Source of the DNA: UBA7672 sp963738625
GTDB taxonomy: Bacteria > Pseudomonadota > Alphaproteobacteria > Caulobacterales > Hyphomonadaceae
Length of the DNA stretch: 64,000 nucleotides
Assembly: GCA_963738625.1 (NCBI GenBank)
Contig: CAVTXH010000002.1
Span: 1 to 64,000, forward strand
Direction of reading: 5' to 3'
Position numbers and translations under genes: made by a program. The notes under the pieces were generated by a model, which was not told where the DNA came from, did not search any database, and saw only the letters and a list, made by a program, of their open reading frames with translations. The stretch's first letter is position 1; each line of letters begins with the position of its first letter. Positions 17,228-25,149 of the stretch are shown here, in pieces.

Positions 17228-17917
17228 ATGTCGCAAGCGCCCAACGGCATTCATCACCTGGCCTTCATGGCCGGCGACATCAAGAAACACATCGCCTTCT
17301 TCTCGGATGTGGTCGGCTGCCCGCTGGTTGCGCTGTTCGACATGCATGGCGTTCCGGGCGGGCTGCATGCATTCCTGAAGCTGAACGATCACAGCTATTT
17401 CTCGATCGTGCAGTTGCCAAAGGTCGACGAGATTCCGATCGAGCTGGGAAAGACACACGCGGGTAATGGAGCGCTACCGAGTTCTCCGGGGACGCTGCAG
17501 CACCTCGCGTTCAGGGTTGCGACGGATGCCGACCTCATCGCGATGCGGGACCGCATTCGCAGTCATGGCGTCAACATCATCGGGCCGATCGATCATGGCA
17601 TGTGCCGGTCGATCTATTTCGCCGGACCCGATCAGATGACGCTGGAGGTGGCGACATCGCACGAAGCCATCGACCCGAACCGGTGGATCGATCCGGCCGT
17701 GCTGATCAAGGCGGGCATTTCGATGGATGAGGCCACACGTTTTCGCGCGCCCCCGGCCTATGCCGGGCCGAGCCCGGTCAAGCAGCCGGCCTTTGATCCG
17801 CAGAAGCCGCACATGGCCTACCCGAAGGGGGCGTACGAGCAGATGCTCCAGACCCCCGAAGAGACCATCTGGGCGGTCGCCTCATACCCGACGCCGCCCG
17901 TCCCGGAGCCCGCCTGA
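17228..17917 (+). CDS. VOC-family (glyoxalase/extradiol dioxygenase-like) protein
   Basis: 229 residues. GGAGGAAAG ends a few bases before ATG. Two beta-alpha-beta-beta-beta halves are seen: GIHHLAFMAGDIKKHIAFF with the first metal His, and GTLQHLAFRVATDADLIAM with the second. The late metal Glu is in DQMTLEVATS. This is the vicinal oxygen chelate pattern of a metal-binding dioxygenase, lyase or isomerase. A 60-residue Pro-rich C-terminal tail is an extension beyond the minimal fold. Divergent from the alpha/beta hydrolase, which suggests one pathway. Confidence 0.8.
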   Translation: MSQAPNGIHHLAFMAGDIKKHIAFFSDVVGCPLVALFDMHGVPGGLHAFLKLNDHSYFSIVQLPKVDEIPIELGKTHAGNGALPSSPGTLQHLAFRVATDADLIAMRDRIRSHGVNIIGPIDHGMCRSIYFAGPDQMTLEVATSHEAIDPNRWIDPAVLIKAGISMDEATRFRAPPAYAGPSPVKQPAFDPQKPHMAYPKGAYEQMLQTPEETIWAVASYPTPPVPEPA

Positions 17918-17963
17918 GCCAGCGGCCGCCGGCAGTAATCACGGCAGGTTGCCGAGCGACCGC

Positions 17964-18050
17964 TTTGATGGGGTGGACGCCCCCCAACGGCATCGCTGTG
18001 CCAAAGTGGAGGTTGTTAGCTGCACCACTTGAAGGAGGCGTCCGTCCAAT
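17964..18050 (+). mobile_element. Remnant of an IS110-type 5' end
   Basis: TTTGATGGGGTGGACGCCCC, then AACGGCATCG, TGTGCCAAAGT and CACTTGA...GGCGTCCGTCC match the reverse complement of 8840-8757, the non-coding 5' end of the complete element, with scattered substitutions. Similarity stops at the position of the transposase start codon. Only the left end is present here. Confidence 0.65.
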
Positions 18051-18260
18051 GCCTCACTGAGGCAATTGTGGAATTCGGCTATGTGAGATCTCGCGAGAAG
18101 GCAGGGCCGACCCAAGCCGCGTGCGCTAGAGAACTGGGTCTGCTTTCAACGACATTGAAGCTGTCGGGTGGCATCCCCCTTCGGCTGGTCGTATGAACGC
18201 GCTGGCAATGCCTGCGCACGCCGCTGGATACGACCTGATCCGGCATCGAAAGGACCATCC

Positions 18261-19526
18261 ATGACCGAATTTGATCGCGAGAACGAGCTCAACGACCTTC
18301 GGATGTCGGAGAAAGGGCGGCCGCTGTTCGATGCGGTCAAGCGGCACATTGCCGAAAACGTGGCGCCTATCGCCGAGAAGTTCGAAGAACTCGGCAGGGG
18401 CCGGAAAGACCGGTGGAGCTGGGCGCCGGGGCAGCTCGAACTTCTGGATGGCGCAAAGCGGAAGGCGAAGGCGGCCGGTCTCTGGAACTTCTTCCTGCCC
18501 AACGCCGAAACCGGCGAAGGCCTCAGCAATCTCGACTATGCCTACATTGCCGCAGAACTTGGCAAGCAGCCGCTCGCGTCCGAGACGCTAAACTGCTCCG
18601 CGCCCGACACCGGCAATATGGAAGTCCTCGAGCGTGTAGGAACGCCCGAGCAGAAGAAGAAATGGCTCGAACCGCTCCTCAACGGCGAAATCCGCTCCGC
18701 CTATGCGATGACGGAACCAAACGTCGCCTCGTCCGACGCCAAGAACATTTCCACCAGCGCCGTGCTCGAGGGCAATGAATGGGTGATCAACGGCGAGAAG
18801 TACTACATCTCCAACGCCGGCGACCCGCGCTGCAAGATCATGATCACCATGGTCAAGACGAGCCCGGATGCGCCGAGCCATCTCCAGCAGTCGCAGATCC
18901 TCGTGCCGATGGACACGCCCGGCGTACACGTACTTGGCCCGATGCATGTCTTTGGCGATGACCATGCGCCGCGCGGCCACATGCACATCAAGTTCGAGAA
19001 TGTGCGGGTGCCGAAGGAGAACATCCTGCTCGGCGAGGGCAGGGGCTTCGAGATCTCCCAGGTTCGGCTGGGGCCGGGCCGGATCCACCATTGCATGCGC
19101 ACGATCGGGAAAGCGGAAGCGGCGCTGGAGATGATGATCAGGCGCGGCCTTTCACGCGAGGCATTCGGCCAGCCGCTCATCAAGCTCGGCAAGAACCCGG
19201 AAGTCGTCTCTCGCGCCCGCTACGATATCGAGCAGATGCGCCTCATGGTGCTGAAGGCGGCCAAGGCGATGGACGTTCTCGGCAACCGCGAGGCCCGCGT
19301 GTGGGTCTCGATGGTGAAGTCCATGATCCCCGAGATCACCTGCCGCATTATCGACGAAGCGATCCAGGTCCACGGCGCCACCGGCATCTCGCAGTGGACG
19401 CCGCTGGCCGAACTCTATGCCGACGTGCGCCATCTTCGCTTCGCCGATGGCCCGGACGAAGTCCACCACATGGTCGTCAGCCGCGCCGAGATCCAGAAAT
19501 ACGAGCCCGGGAGAAATGCCCGATAG
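18261..19526 (+). CDS. Acyl-CoA dehydrogenase (ACAD11-like)
   Basis: 421 residues from ATG 18261 with AAGGA seven bases upstream. The frame extends upstream to 18168 without support. The three-part fold is visible: an N-terminal helical domain, a central strand domain with AYAMTEPNVASSDAKN (flavin and substrate binding) and GNEWVINGEKYYISNAGDP, then a C-terminal helical domain with GRIHHCMRTIGKAEAALEMM and QVHGATGISQWTPLAELYAD. The ending RFADGPDEVHHM is typical of the ACAD10/11 branch. It would oxidise a branched or long acyl-CoA using FAD. It is downstream of the VOC protein on the same strand, separated by an IS remnant. Confidence 0.9.
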   Translation: MTEFDRENELNDLRMSEKGRPLFDAVKRHIAENVAPIAEKFEELGRGRKDRWSWAPGQLELLDGAKRKAKAAGLWNFFLPNAETGEGLSNLDYAYIAAELGKQPLASETLNCSAPDTGNMEVLERVGTPEQKKKWLEPLLNGEIRSAYAMTEPNVASSDAKNISTSAVLEGNEWVINGEKYYISNAGDPRCKIMITMVKTSPDAPSHLQQSQILVPMDTPGVHVLGPMHVFGDDHAPRGHMHIKFENVRVPKENILLGEGRGFEISQVRLGPGRIHHCMRTIGKAEAALEMMIRRGLSREAFGQPLIKLGKNPEVVSRARYDIEQMRLMVLKAAKAMDVLGNREARVWVSMVKSMIPEITCRIIDEAIQVHGATGISQWTPLAELYADVRHLRFADGPDEVHHMVVSRAEIQKYEPGRNAR

Positions 19527-19540
19527 AACGCCCAGCCTGA

Positions 19541-19640
19541 AGCGCCGGGTTCGCCAGGTCAGCATGACTGACAGCTGTTGGGCGACTCAGCCGTATGGCC
19601 ACAATTCGGGTTACGGCGGCCTCGGGGCCCCAAGCAGTCG
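19541..19640 (+). repeat. Intergenic repeat family, copy 6
   Basis: GCCGGGTTCGCCAGGTCAGC, ATGACTGACAGCTGTTGGGC, GACTCAGCCGTATGGCC and CTCGGGGCCCCAAGCAGTCG follow the family order. It starts 15 bases after the acyl-CoA dehydrogenase stop and ends before a convergent gene. Confidence 0.65.
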
Positions 19641-19685
19641 TTCGGAACTTGGTCACGCATGTCACGTTCGCCGCTCGTTATGACG

Positions 19686-20426
19686 TCATTCCCACGACGA
19701 TCCAACGCCAAGTCGCTTGAGATCTGCATGGGCTGGTTCAAATCCCAATTGGCCGGCTCTTCGGTACCAATAGATGGCCTGGCTCATGTCCGCTGGAACT
19801 CCGAAGCCGCGCTCGTACATAAAACCGACATTTCGCATGCCATGCAGGTTCCCGTTGTCGGCGGCCGAACGAAAGAGCCGCATCGCTTCCGGATAATCTT
19901 GCGCGACAAGAGATCCCTGCAGGTACCGAACTCCCAAATTGGTTTGGGCTCGCGCATAACCTTGATCGGCTGCCGACCGATGAAGTCTGATTGCCGCTGA
20001 AATATCGACCGCGACACCATCTCCCTCTTCGTAGTGCCAGGCCAAATATTCTTGTGCTGGCGCAAACGCGCGAGCTGCCGCTGCCCCGTAGAGCCGAACG
20101 GCTTCGACCTTGTCCTCGGCATACCCGCCGAGGCCGAAACTTCTCGCCATGGCTAGGATCGTCTCGGCCCGGGGATCACCGGATGCTGCGGCGGTATCAA
20201 GGTCTGCACGTGTCGCCCGACTGAGCACGCGCTGCACCAATTGAGATGACGACTGCGCCGACCAGTCTGTTGGAGAAATGTCAGCGAGCGCTTGCTCCAG
20301 AGAGGTGTCAGGCGACACCACAGAGGGCTTGAGATTTTGAGCCTTCGCAGGGCCGACAACCATCGGACTTGCGGCGGTCAGACCGATTAGAGCCAGCCCG
20401 ATCACCCCCACGGATTTTGGTGTCAT
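19686..20426 (-). CDS. Exported Sel1-repeat protein
   Basis: 246 residues with a signal peptide (VIGLALIGLTAASPMVVGPA, cleavage after AKA). From about residue 75, four or five Sel1-like helical repeats of about 36 residues are visible: YGAAAARAFAPAQEYLAWHY, HRSAADQGYARAQTNLGVRY, FRSAADNGNLHGMRNVGFMY and YRRAGQLGFEPAHADLKRLG. Such solenoids mediate protein contacts in the periplasm. Single gene bordered by repeat copies 6 and 7. Confidence 0.8.
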   Translation of the reverse strand: MTPKSVGVIGLALIGLTAASPMVVGPAKAQNLKPSVVSPDTSLEQALADISPTDWSAQSSSQLVQRVLSRATRADLDTAAASGDPRAETILAMARSFGLGGYAEDKVEAVRLYGAAAARAFAPAQEYLAWHYEEGDGVAVDISAAIRLHRSAADQGYARAQTNLGVRYLQGSLVAQDYPEAMRLFRSAADNGNLHGMRNVGFMYERGFGVPADMSQAIYWYRRAGQLGFEPAHADLKRLGVGSSWE

Positions 20427-20488
20427 AGCAAACTCGCTCAGCAGATCGTCTCCGGACCATACCTTGCGACCTTGGCAATGGCCATTGT

Positions 20489-20597
20489 GAGGCGAAGTTC
20501 AGCCGGGTTCGCCAGGGCAGGATGACTGTCCGCTCCTGGACAACTCAGCCCGATGGCCACAATTTCCTCTTCGGGTGACTCGGGGCCCGAAGGAGAC
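20489..20597 (+). repeat. Intergenic repeat family, copy 7
   Basis: GAGGCGAAGTTCAGCCGGG, TTCGCCAGGGCAGGATGACT, CAACTCAGCCCGATGGCC, TTTCCTCTTCGGGTGACTCG and GGGCCCGAAGGAGAC follow the family order. It lies between divergent genes. Confidence 0.7.
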
Positions 20598-20694
20598 GCT
20601 CGCCGAACTTGTTGCTCCCGCAAAACGCGCTCACTCCAAGCAGTTGAGGGAGCCGGCTTCGCCCAGTAGGCTGGCGTCAGGAAATCGGGGTGCC

Positions 20695-21180
20695 ATGACA
20701 ATCCGACCAATGTCCGGCGCGGTTTGGCTACTGCTCGCAGTGGTGGCGTCCAGCTGTTCAACAATCTCACAGACGGGCCGAGACCTCGACGACGGCTTGA
20801 CCATATTCATGCAGGGCGAGATTCCGCCGGAGGCCAAGCCGTTGCAGGATGCACCGCTGGCGGAGATCAAGCAATCGGCAAGAGTACTGAATATTTGGGC
20901 GGCCTTTGAACTGGCGCGAAGGTACGAGCACGCGATCGGACTCCCAGAAGACTTGGCCTGTGCCGCGTACTGGTACCGGGTTGTCTATGTGTCGCGCTAT
21001 CAAAAGCCTATGAGCAACGGAACTACGAATTGGACGGTCGGTGCGACCGGACTGCCGCAAGCAAAGCGCGCGATTGAGCGGCTGGGTACGCATCCTGAGG
21101 CTCAGAGCGCCCTGCAGAACAGCCATCCGGAATTCATAGCCACAACGCGTCGGTGCGGCGATGCGGTGAGAACTGACTGA
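20695..21180 (+). CDS. Small lipoprotein with a Sel1-like segment
   Basis: The frame is open from 20575, but ATG 20695 (MTIRPMSGAVW) starts a proper signal. WLLLAVVASSC is a lipobox with Cys near residue 21. The mature part of about 140 residues includes a helical pair (WAAFELARRYEHAIGLPED, then ACAAYWYRVVY) like one Sel1 unit. No enzymatic motif. Probably anchored to the inner leaflet of the outer membrane. Confidence 0.6.
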   Translation: MTIRPMSGAVWLLLAVVASSCSTISQTGRDLDDGLTIFMQGEIPPEAKPLQDAPLAEIKQSARVLNIWAAFELARRYEHAIGLPEDLACAAYWYRVVYVSRYQKPMSNGTTNWTVGATGLPQAKRAIERLGTHPEAQSALQNSHPEFIATTRRCGDAVRTD

Positions 21181-21250
21181 GATGAGGCGAGATCCAGACC
21201 TCGCCAAGGGATAGCCCCGAAGGGCGTAGGCGGCCCCATTCCGGTCATCC
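21181..21250 (+). repeat. Degenerate copy of the intergenic repeat
   Basis: GATGAGGCGAGATCCAG at the start and GGCGGCCCCATTCCGGTCA at the end recall copies 9 and 3, with the middle lost. It follows the lipoprotein stop directly. Confidence 0.3.
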
Positions 21251-21401
21251 GAGACGCTCAGGGCAACAGATGGATTCTCAGCAACGCCAAAATTTGCGGG
21301 CTGGCGCAATGCAGATTATTCAAGCGCCTTGCCGATCGCGTTGCATGATGGCGTATTAGTTATGCATTTTAGCACGCGTTTGTCGGGTTGGGGGAGATGT
21401 A

Positions 21402-22424
21402 ATGCGTTTTGCATTCGTAACCGCGTTCGCTCTGCTGAGCGCGACGCTCTCCTCGTGCTCGATCCTGATTCCCTCTCTCAACTATGACCTCTACGCGACT
21501 CCACAGCAGCGTGTTGCGATCGGGGACACGCGGAACATTCACATGGTGTGCATGGGAAACGGAAGCCCGACCGTAGTCCTTAGTGCAGGCGCCGGCGGAT
21601 GGTCAGCGGCTTGGCGCCTGGTTCAACCCACGAACGCCTCGACCACAAAAGTGTGCGCTTGGGATCGCGCCGGCAATGGCTTCAGCAGCGGCAGCTCTGA
21701 CCAGCAGGACATTGCGCATACAGAAGACGATCTTGAGCGGGCTCTTGCCGCCGCTGGACTGGACGGCCCTCTGGTGATGGTTGCCCACTCCATCGGCTCA
21801 TTCGAGACATTTCTGTTCGCCGACCGCCACCCGGACCGCGTGGCGGCCATGGTGCTGGTCGATCCATCGACGCCGGATCAGGTCGAACAGTATGCACGTG
21901 CCGCGCCTGCGCTCATGGCTTGGTCCGCGAAGTCGGATGAGCTGTCTTTCAGCAAGATCCGCTCTTGCATAAGCACGAAGAGAAGTGTCGGCGAAATTCC
22001 ACCGCCTGAATGCGGCTCCCTCCTTTCCAGCTATCCCGAGCCGCTACGCACAAATCTCCTCATGGCGTCGAATGAGCCTATGTATTGGGAGACTTACATG
22101 TCGTTTTTCGACCAGCGAGAGCGCAATTCGAAACTGGCGATCAATGAAAAGCGGAACTATGGCGCGATGCCGCTGATCGTCCTGAATGCTGGCGTCTACA
22201 ACTTTCCAGCAGCGCCTGCGGACGCGCAAAAAGAAGCTCCGGCGTTGAAGGCTTTTATTAGGACCGAGCATGAGGCGATTGCCCGCCTGTCCACCCGTGG
22301 CGTTGTGGAGTCGGTGCCGGACTCTGCTCATGGGATTCCCATCCAGAAGCCGCAGGTTGTTATCGAGGCAATTGAAAGGGCCATCGACGCCGCTCGGGCG
22401 AACGCTGCAGCGATTCACCGCTGA
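21402..22424 (+). CDS. Lipoprotein alpha/beta hydrolase
   Basis: 340 residues, with GGGGGAG in the ribosome-binding position. The signal peptide ends in a lipobox (LLSATLSSC, Cys near residue 19), so the enzyme is membrane-anchored in the periplasm. The alpha/beta-hydrolase fold shows an oxyanion segment (VVLSAGAGGWSAAW), the WDRAGNGFSS loop, the nucleophile elbow VAHSIGSFETF and a catalytic His in SVPDSAHGIPI. It would hydrolyse an ester or amide; the substrate is unknown. Bounded by a degenerate repeat upstream and copy 8 downstream. Confidence 0.8.
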   Translation: MRFAFVTAFALLSATLSSCSILIPSLNYDLYATPQQRVAIGDTRNIHMVCMGNGSPTVVLSAGAGGWSAAWRLVQPTNASTTKVCAWDRAGNGFSSGSSDQQDIAHTEDDLERALAAAGLDGPLVMVAHSIGSFETFLFADRHPDRVAAMVLVDPSTPDQVEQYARAAPALMAWSAKSDELSFSKIRSCISTKRSVGEIPPPECGSLLSSYPEPLRTNLLMASNEPMYWETYMSFFDQRERNSKLAINEKRNYGAMPLIVLNAGVYNFPAAPADAQKEAPALKAFIRTEHEAIARLSTRGVVESVPDSAHGIPIQKPQVVIEAIERAIDAARANAAAIHR

Positions 22425-22471
22425 CTGAGCGCGCAAGCGGGATCGAATTGCAGCAAGTCCAATGGCAGCCT

Positions 22472-22580
22472 TGGGCGTTTTCAGCCGGGTCCGTAACGGC
22501 AGGATGACCGGCAGCTCCTGGGTGCGACTCAGCCGGATGGCCACAATTTCCACTTCGGGTAACTCGGGGGCCCAATCCGG
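22472..22580 (+). repeat. Intergenic repeat family, copy 8 (near-identical to copy 3)
   Basis: From TGGGCG...TTTTCAGCCGGGTCCG to CTCGGGGGCCCAATCCGG it differs from copy 3 (12035-12141) by only a handful of changes over about 107 bases, although the two are 10.4 kb apart. It separates convergent genes. Confidence 0.75.
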
Positions 22581-22639
22581 CCGCTTGCCGCGAAGCATCG
22601 GAGGATTGCATCGCGCTCGCTAGCCGTCCGGGCAGAGAT

Positions 22640-23083
22640 CTAGCAACGACCATTCGGCTGCGACGTTTCTGGATACGAACCCTGTACGTAGTATCGACCA
22701 AACTGATCCGGAATGTAGTAGCGACACCACGATCCGTCTTTGGTTGGATATCGGAAGTGATAGGTCACCCAGCGTTCACCTCCCTCATCCTGATCGACTT
22801 TAATAAACTCAATATCGATCCGATCCGGCTTCACCATTATGGGGCCGTAGAGCTGCGGGTTGCGGCTCATGTCCCATCTTGTTTTGTCCACGATGCACTT
22901 GGCGAAAAGCTCTCGTTCAACAAAGGGGTCGTGTGCCGTCTCGAAGCACCTCCAACCGTTTTGATCTTCCGTTCCAACGGTACAGCTCGCCACGATGATT
23001 GCGATCCATACCGCTCCAACTGCTCGGGCGGGGGCGGCGTGACCCCAACGAGTAAAGAAGGGCTCGCGGCGTGCTTCAGGCAT
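22640..23083 (-). CDS. Hypothetical lipoprotein
   Basis: ATG 23083 (MPEARREPFF) has GGAGG four bases upstream and replaces a longer frame beginning at 23284. The product is about 147 residues. AVWIAIIVASC is a lipobox-like end to an N-terminal hydrophobic segment. The mature region is rich in Tyr, Trp and Cys (GWRCFETAHDPFVE, SWCRYYIPDQFGRYYVQG), suggesting a small beta domain. No family recognised. Confidence 0.5.
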   Translation of the reverse strand: MPEARREPFFTRWGHAAPARAVGAVWIAIIVASCTVGTEDQNGWRCFETAHDPFVERELFAKCIVDKTRWDMSRNPQLYGPIMVKPDRIDIEFIKVDQDEGGERWVTYHFRYPTKDGSWCRYYIPDQFGRYYVQGSYPETSQPNGRC

Positions 23084-23194
23084 GACACCTCCGAGTGATG
23101 TCTTCAACAATCCTAGCACGAGGCGGACATACGTCACGTTGCTGGCCGGGCCGGCCACCTGAGCCTGAGAAGGTGGACGACGAACGTCGGAAAT

Positions 23195-23302
23195 GAGGCG
23201 AGACCCGCCGCGTTCGCTGGGGCAGGACGACCGGCCGGACTGGAGCGACTCAGCCGGATTGCCAAATTCGGCGTTCGGCGGCACCGGGGCCCCAAGCGGA
23301 CA
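23195..23302 (+). repeat. Intergenic repeat family, copy 9
   Basis: GAGGCGAGACCCGCCGCG, TTCGCTGGGGCAGGACGACC, GAGCGACTCAGCCGGATTGCC and CACCGGGGCCCCAAGCGGACA follow the family order. It lies between divergent genes. Confidence 0.65.
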
Positions 23303-23337
23303 TTGCCAGGCGTGAAAGGTCGGGTATCCTTTCCCTC

Positions 23338-23565
23338 ATGCTAAAGGTTGTCCTGACGCATCCCATACTTAGTGCCTGCGCTGTCGTGGCTGCCGCGTGT
23401 CTTTTCGGGATGCTGTTCTTCAGAGAGCTGACAATCTACGCTTGGCCGTTATTGGCCGTGGTCGGCTTTGTCGCCACGGTCGTCCTCAGCTATCGAGTGT
23501 TCGGCGCTGCACCCAATTCAAGCATCTACCGCCCCGGCGCTAATACCGACGATCATCCACGGTAG
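23338..23565 (+). CDS. Small two-helix membrane protein
   Basis: 75 residues with helices at about 8-26 (PILSACAVVAAACLFGMLFF) and 30-50 (LTIYAWPLLAVVGFVATVVL), and a polar tail containing SSIYRPGANTDDH. No motif points to a function. It starts 36 bases after repeat copy 9. Confidence 0.5.
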   Translation: MLKVVLTHPILSACAVVAAACLFGMLFFRELTIYAWPLLAVVGFVATVVLSYRVFGAAPNSSIYRPGANTDDHPR

Positions 23566-23648
23566 GGCACAAAGTTTCGGAACTGCCTGGGGGCCTCAGG
23601 TTAGATCGCCCTCTTCGCGCAGGCATTCATGCAGCTGCCCATCCGGTT

Positions 23649-23882
23649 CTAGGTCCGGGTGGAGGCCGGCTTCGGGAGGAGGCCTTCACGCTGGGCGCGT
23701 TTGCGGGCCAGTTTCCGCGCCCGGCGGACGGACTCGGCCTTCCGACGAGCCTTGGCCTCGGACGGCTTCTCGTAAGCAGTGCGGGCCTTCATTTCCCGGA
23801 AGACGCCCTCGCGCTGCATCTTCTTCTTGAGCGCCTTCAACGCCTGGTCGACGTTGTTGTCCCGGACCACGATCTGTACGAT
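23649..23882 (-). CDS. rpsU: 30S ribosomal protein bS21 paralogue with ATC at the expected start position
   Basis: The family is clear: VRDNNVDQALKALKKKMQRE, then FREMKARTAYEKPSEAKARR and RKLARKRAQREGLLPK. bS21 binds 16S rRNA near the anti-Shine-Dalgarno region of the small subunit. Homologues begin MVQIxVRDNNVDQ, but here the codon at the Met position (23882-23880) is ATC, giving IVQIVVRDNN. GGAG lies about eight bases upstream of that ATC, in the right place for a start. The nearest conventional start is GTG at 23870, which would remove four residues and is badly spaced. The gene may use a non-canonical start, be poorly expressed, or have lost its start. A second copy elsewhere in the genome is likely. 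Confidence 0.75.
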   Translation of the reverse strand: MVQIVVRDNNVDQALKALKKKMQREGVFREMKARTAYEKPSEAKARRKAESVRRARKLARKRAQREGLLPKPASTRT

Positions 23883-24256
23883 TTGAAACTCTCCATCGCT
23901 GCCCCGGCCATGGTTTGGCCACGCCGGATCGCGCGGGTCCGATATCATGGAACATGCGTACTGCCCATGCTTCCCCCGCGACGGCGGCCGGCGGGCAAGG
24001 ACATGAAGGCGCGGACATGCTGACAATCTAGTCGTCGCATCGGCAGCTTCAAAACAGGTCGCCCTGCGGGGGGCGGCAGGGTCTCCTCCCCTTCTTTTGC
24101 TTAATCGGCCGAACGACTGCTTGGAGGCGAAGGCCTGCCACCTCACGGGGTAACTGCGACCGGCGCACCTGGCCCATGCCGGACACTGACGTGTAAGTCG
24201 GGAACGAGTTTAATCCATGGGGCAGTGGCGCAGTTAGTCTTTGCGCGCCGCTTGTA
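23883..24256. other. Non-coding stretch upstream of rpsU, ending at the IS21 target site
   Basis: No convincing gene is seen. The last 25 bases are informative: read on the minus strand from the target duplication GCTTGTA (24250-24256), they complete the reading frame of the gene broken at 26855 (Q-A-A-R-K-D-stop). The IS21 element therefore separated a gene from its own 3' end here. Confidence 0.6.
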
Positions 24257-24371
24257 AGCGCATACCGATGAAACTGAACGCCGTTTCCGATCGAAGGTGA
24301 TCGGTTAGACCGATCCAAGCTGAACAGCGATTCCGACGAAGCTGAACAGGCGCATGGTCAAGTTCATTGGG

Positions 24372-25124
24372 TTAGGCTTTGGCGTCAAGCTCCTTGGATG
24401 ATTTTCGGCGCATCGAGTGGCCGCTGAGCGTGATGCGGTGGGCGTTGTGGACGAGCCGGTCGAGCATGGCGTCGGCGATGGTGGGATCGCCGATGATCGC
24501 GTGCCAGGCTTCGATGGGGAGCTGGGATGTGATGATGGTCGATCGTCGGCCGTGGCGATCATCGACGACTTCCATGAGGTCGCGCCGGCCATCGCTAGAT
24601 AGGGGTGCGAGGCCCCAATCGTCGAGCACGAGAAGATCGACGCGGCCGAGTGCTTTGAGTTGGCGCTCGTAGCGGCCGACGCCGCGAGCGAGCGCCATCA
24701 TCTCGAGGAGGCGCGAGACGCGCGTGTAGACGACGCTCATGCCGGCGCGGCAGGCTTGGTGGCCGAGAGCGCACGATATCCAGGACTTGCCCGTCCCGGT
24801 TGGTCCGACCATCAGACAGTTCTCGCCTCTTCCAATCCACTTGAGGGTGGAGAGCTCGGTTACGAGCTTGCGGTCGAGACCGCGGGCGTGACGATAGTCG
24901 ATGTCCTCGATGGTCGCGGTCTGACGCAAAGCCGCCGAGCGCAACCGCGAGACGAAACGCTTGTGATCACGGGCGTTGGCTTCGACCTCGACGATCAGGC
25001 CAAGGCGCTCCATGAACGGCATCTCGTCGAAACCGCCGGTGCGATCCTGTTCGGCGACGGCGCCAGCCATCGCGCCAAAGCCAAGCTTGTCGAGTTTATC
25101 GAGTGTGGGGTGGGTCAGCATCAT
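24372..25124 (-). CDS. istB: IS21-family helper ATPase IstB
   Basis: 250 residues, AAA+ ATPase. Walker A is VGPTGTGKSWIS, Walker B is VDLLVLDDWGLAPLS, and a sensor Ser/Thr region lies at STIITSQLPIEAWH. The end (HNAHRITLSGHSMRRK) is the usual IstB C-terminus. Two ATG codons in tandem follow AAGGAGAG, and the second (25121) is better spaced. IstB assembles on target DNA and activates the IstA transposase. It starts 25 bases after istA. Confidence 0.92.
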   Translation of the reverse strand: MMLTHPTLDKLDKLGFGAMAGAVAEQDRTGGFDEMPFMERLGLIVEVEANARDHKRFVSRLRSAALRQTATIEDIDYRHARGLDRKLVTELSTLKWIGRGENCLMVGPTGTGKSWISCALGHQACRAGMSVVYTRVSRLLEMMALARGVGRYERQLKALGRVDLLVLDDWGLAPLSSDGRRDLMEVVDDRHGRRSTIITSQLPIEAWHAIIGDPTIADAMLDRLVHNAHRITLSGHSMRRKSSKELDAKA

Positions 25125-25149
25125 CTCTCCTTCTCATGGGTAATCGGGC

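Noticed and set aside
7508..21378. Shared TTTAGCACGCGT near 7508 and 21366
   Set aside because: A 12-base match between two places in 64 kb is expected by chance at this GC content, and the flanks do not align.
24049..24318. Minus-strand frame spanning the IS21 left end
   Set aside because: It starts inside the IS terminal repeats and runs into Arg/Pro-rich sequence without family resemblance.
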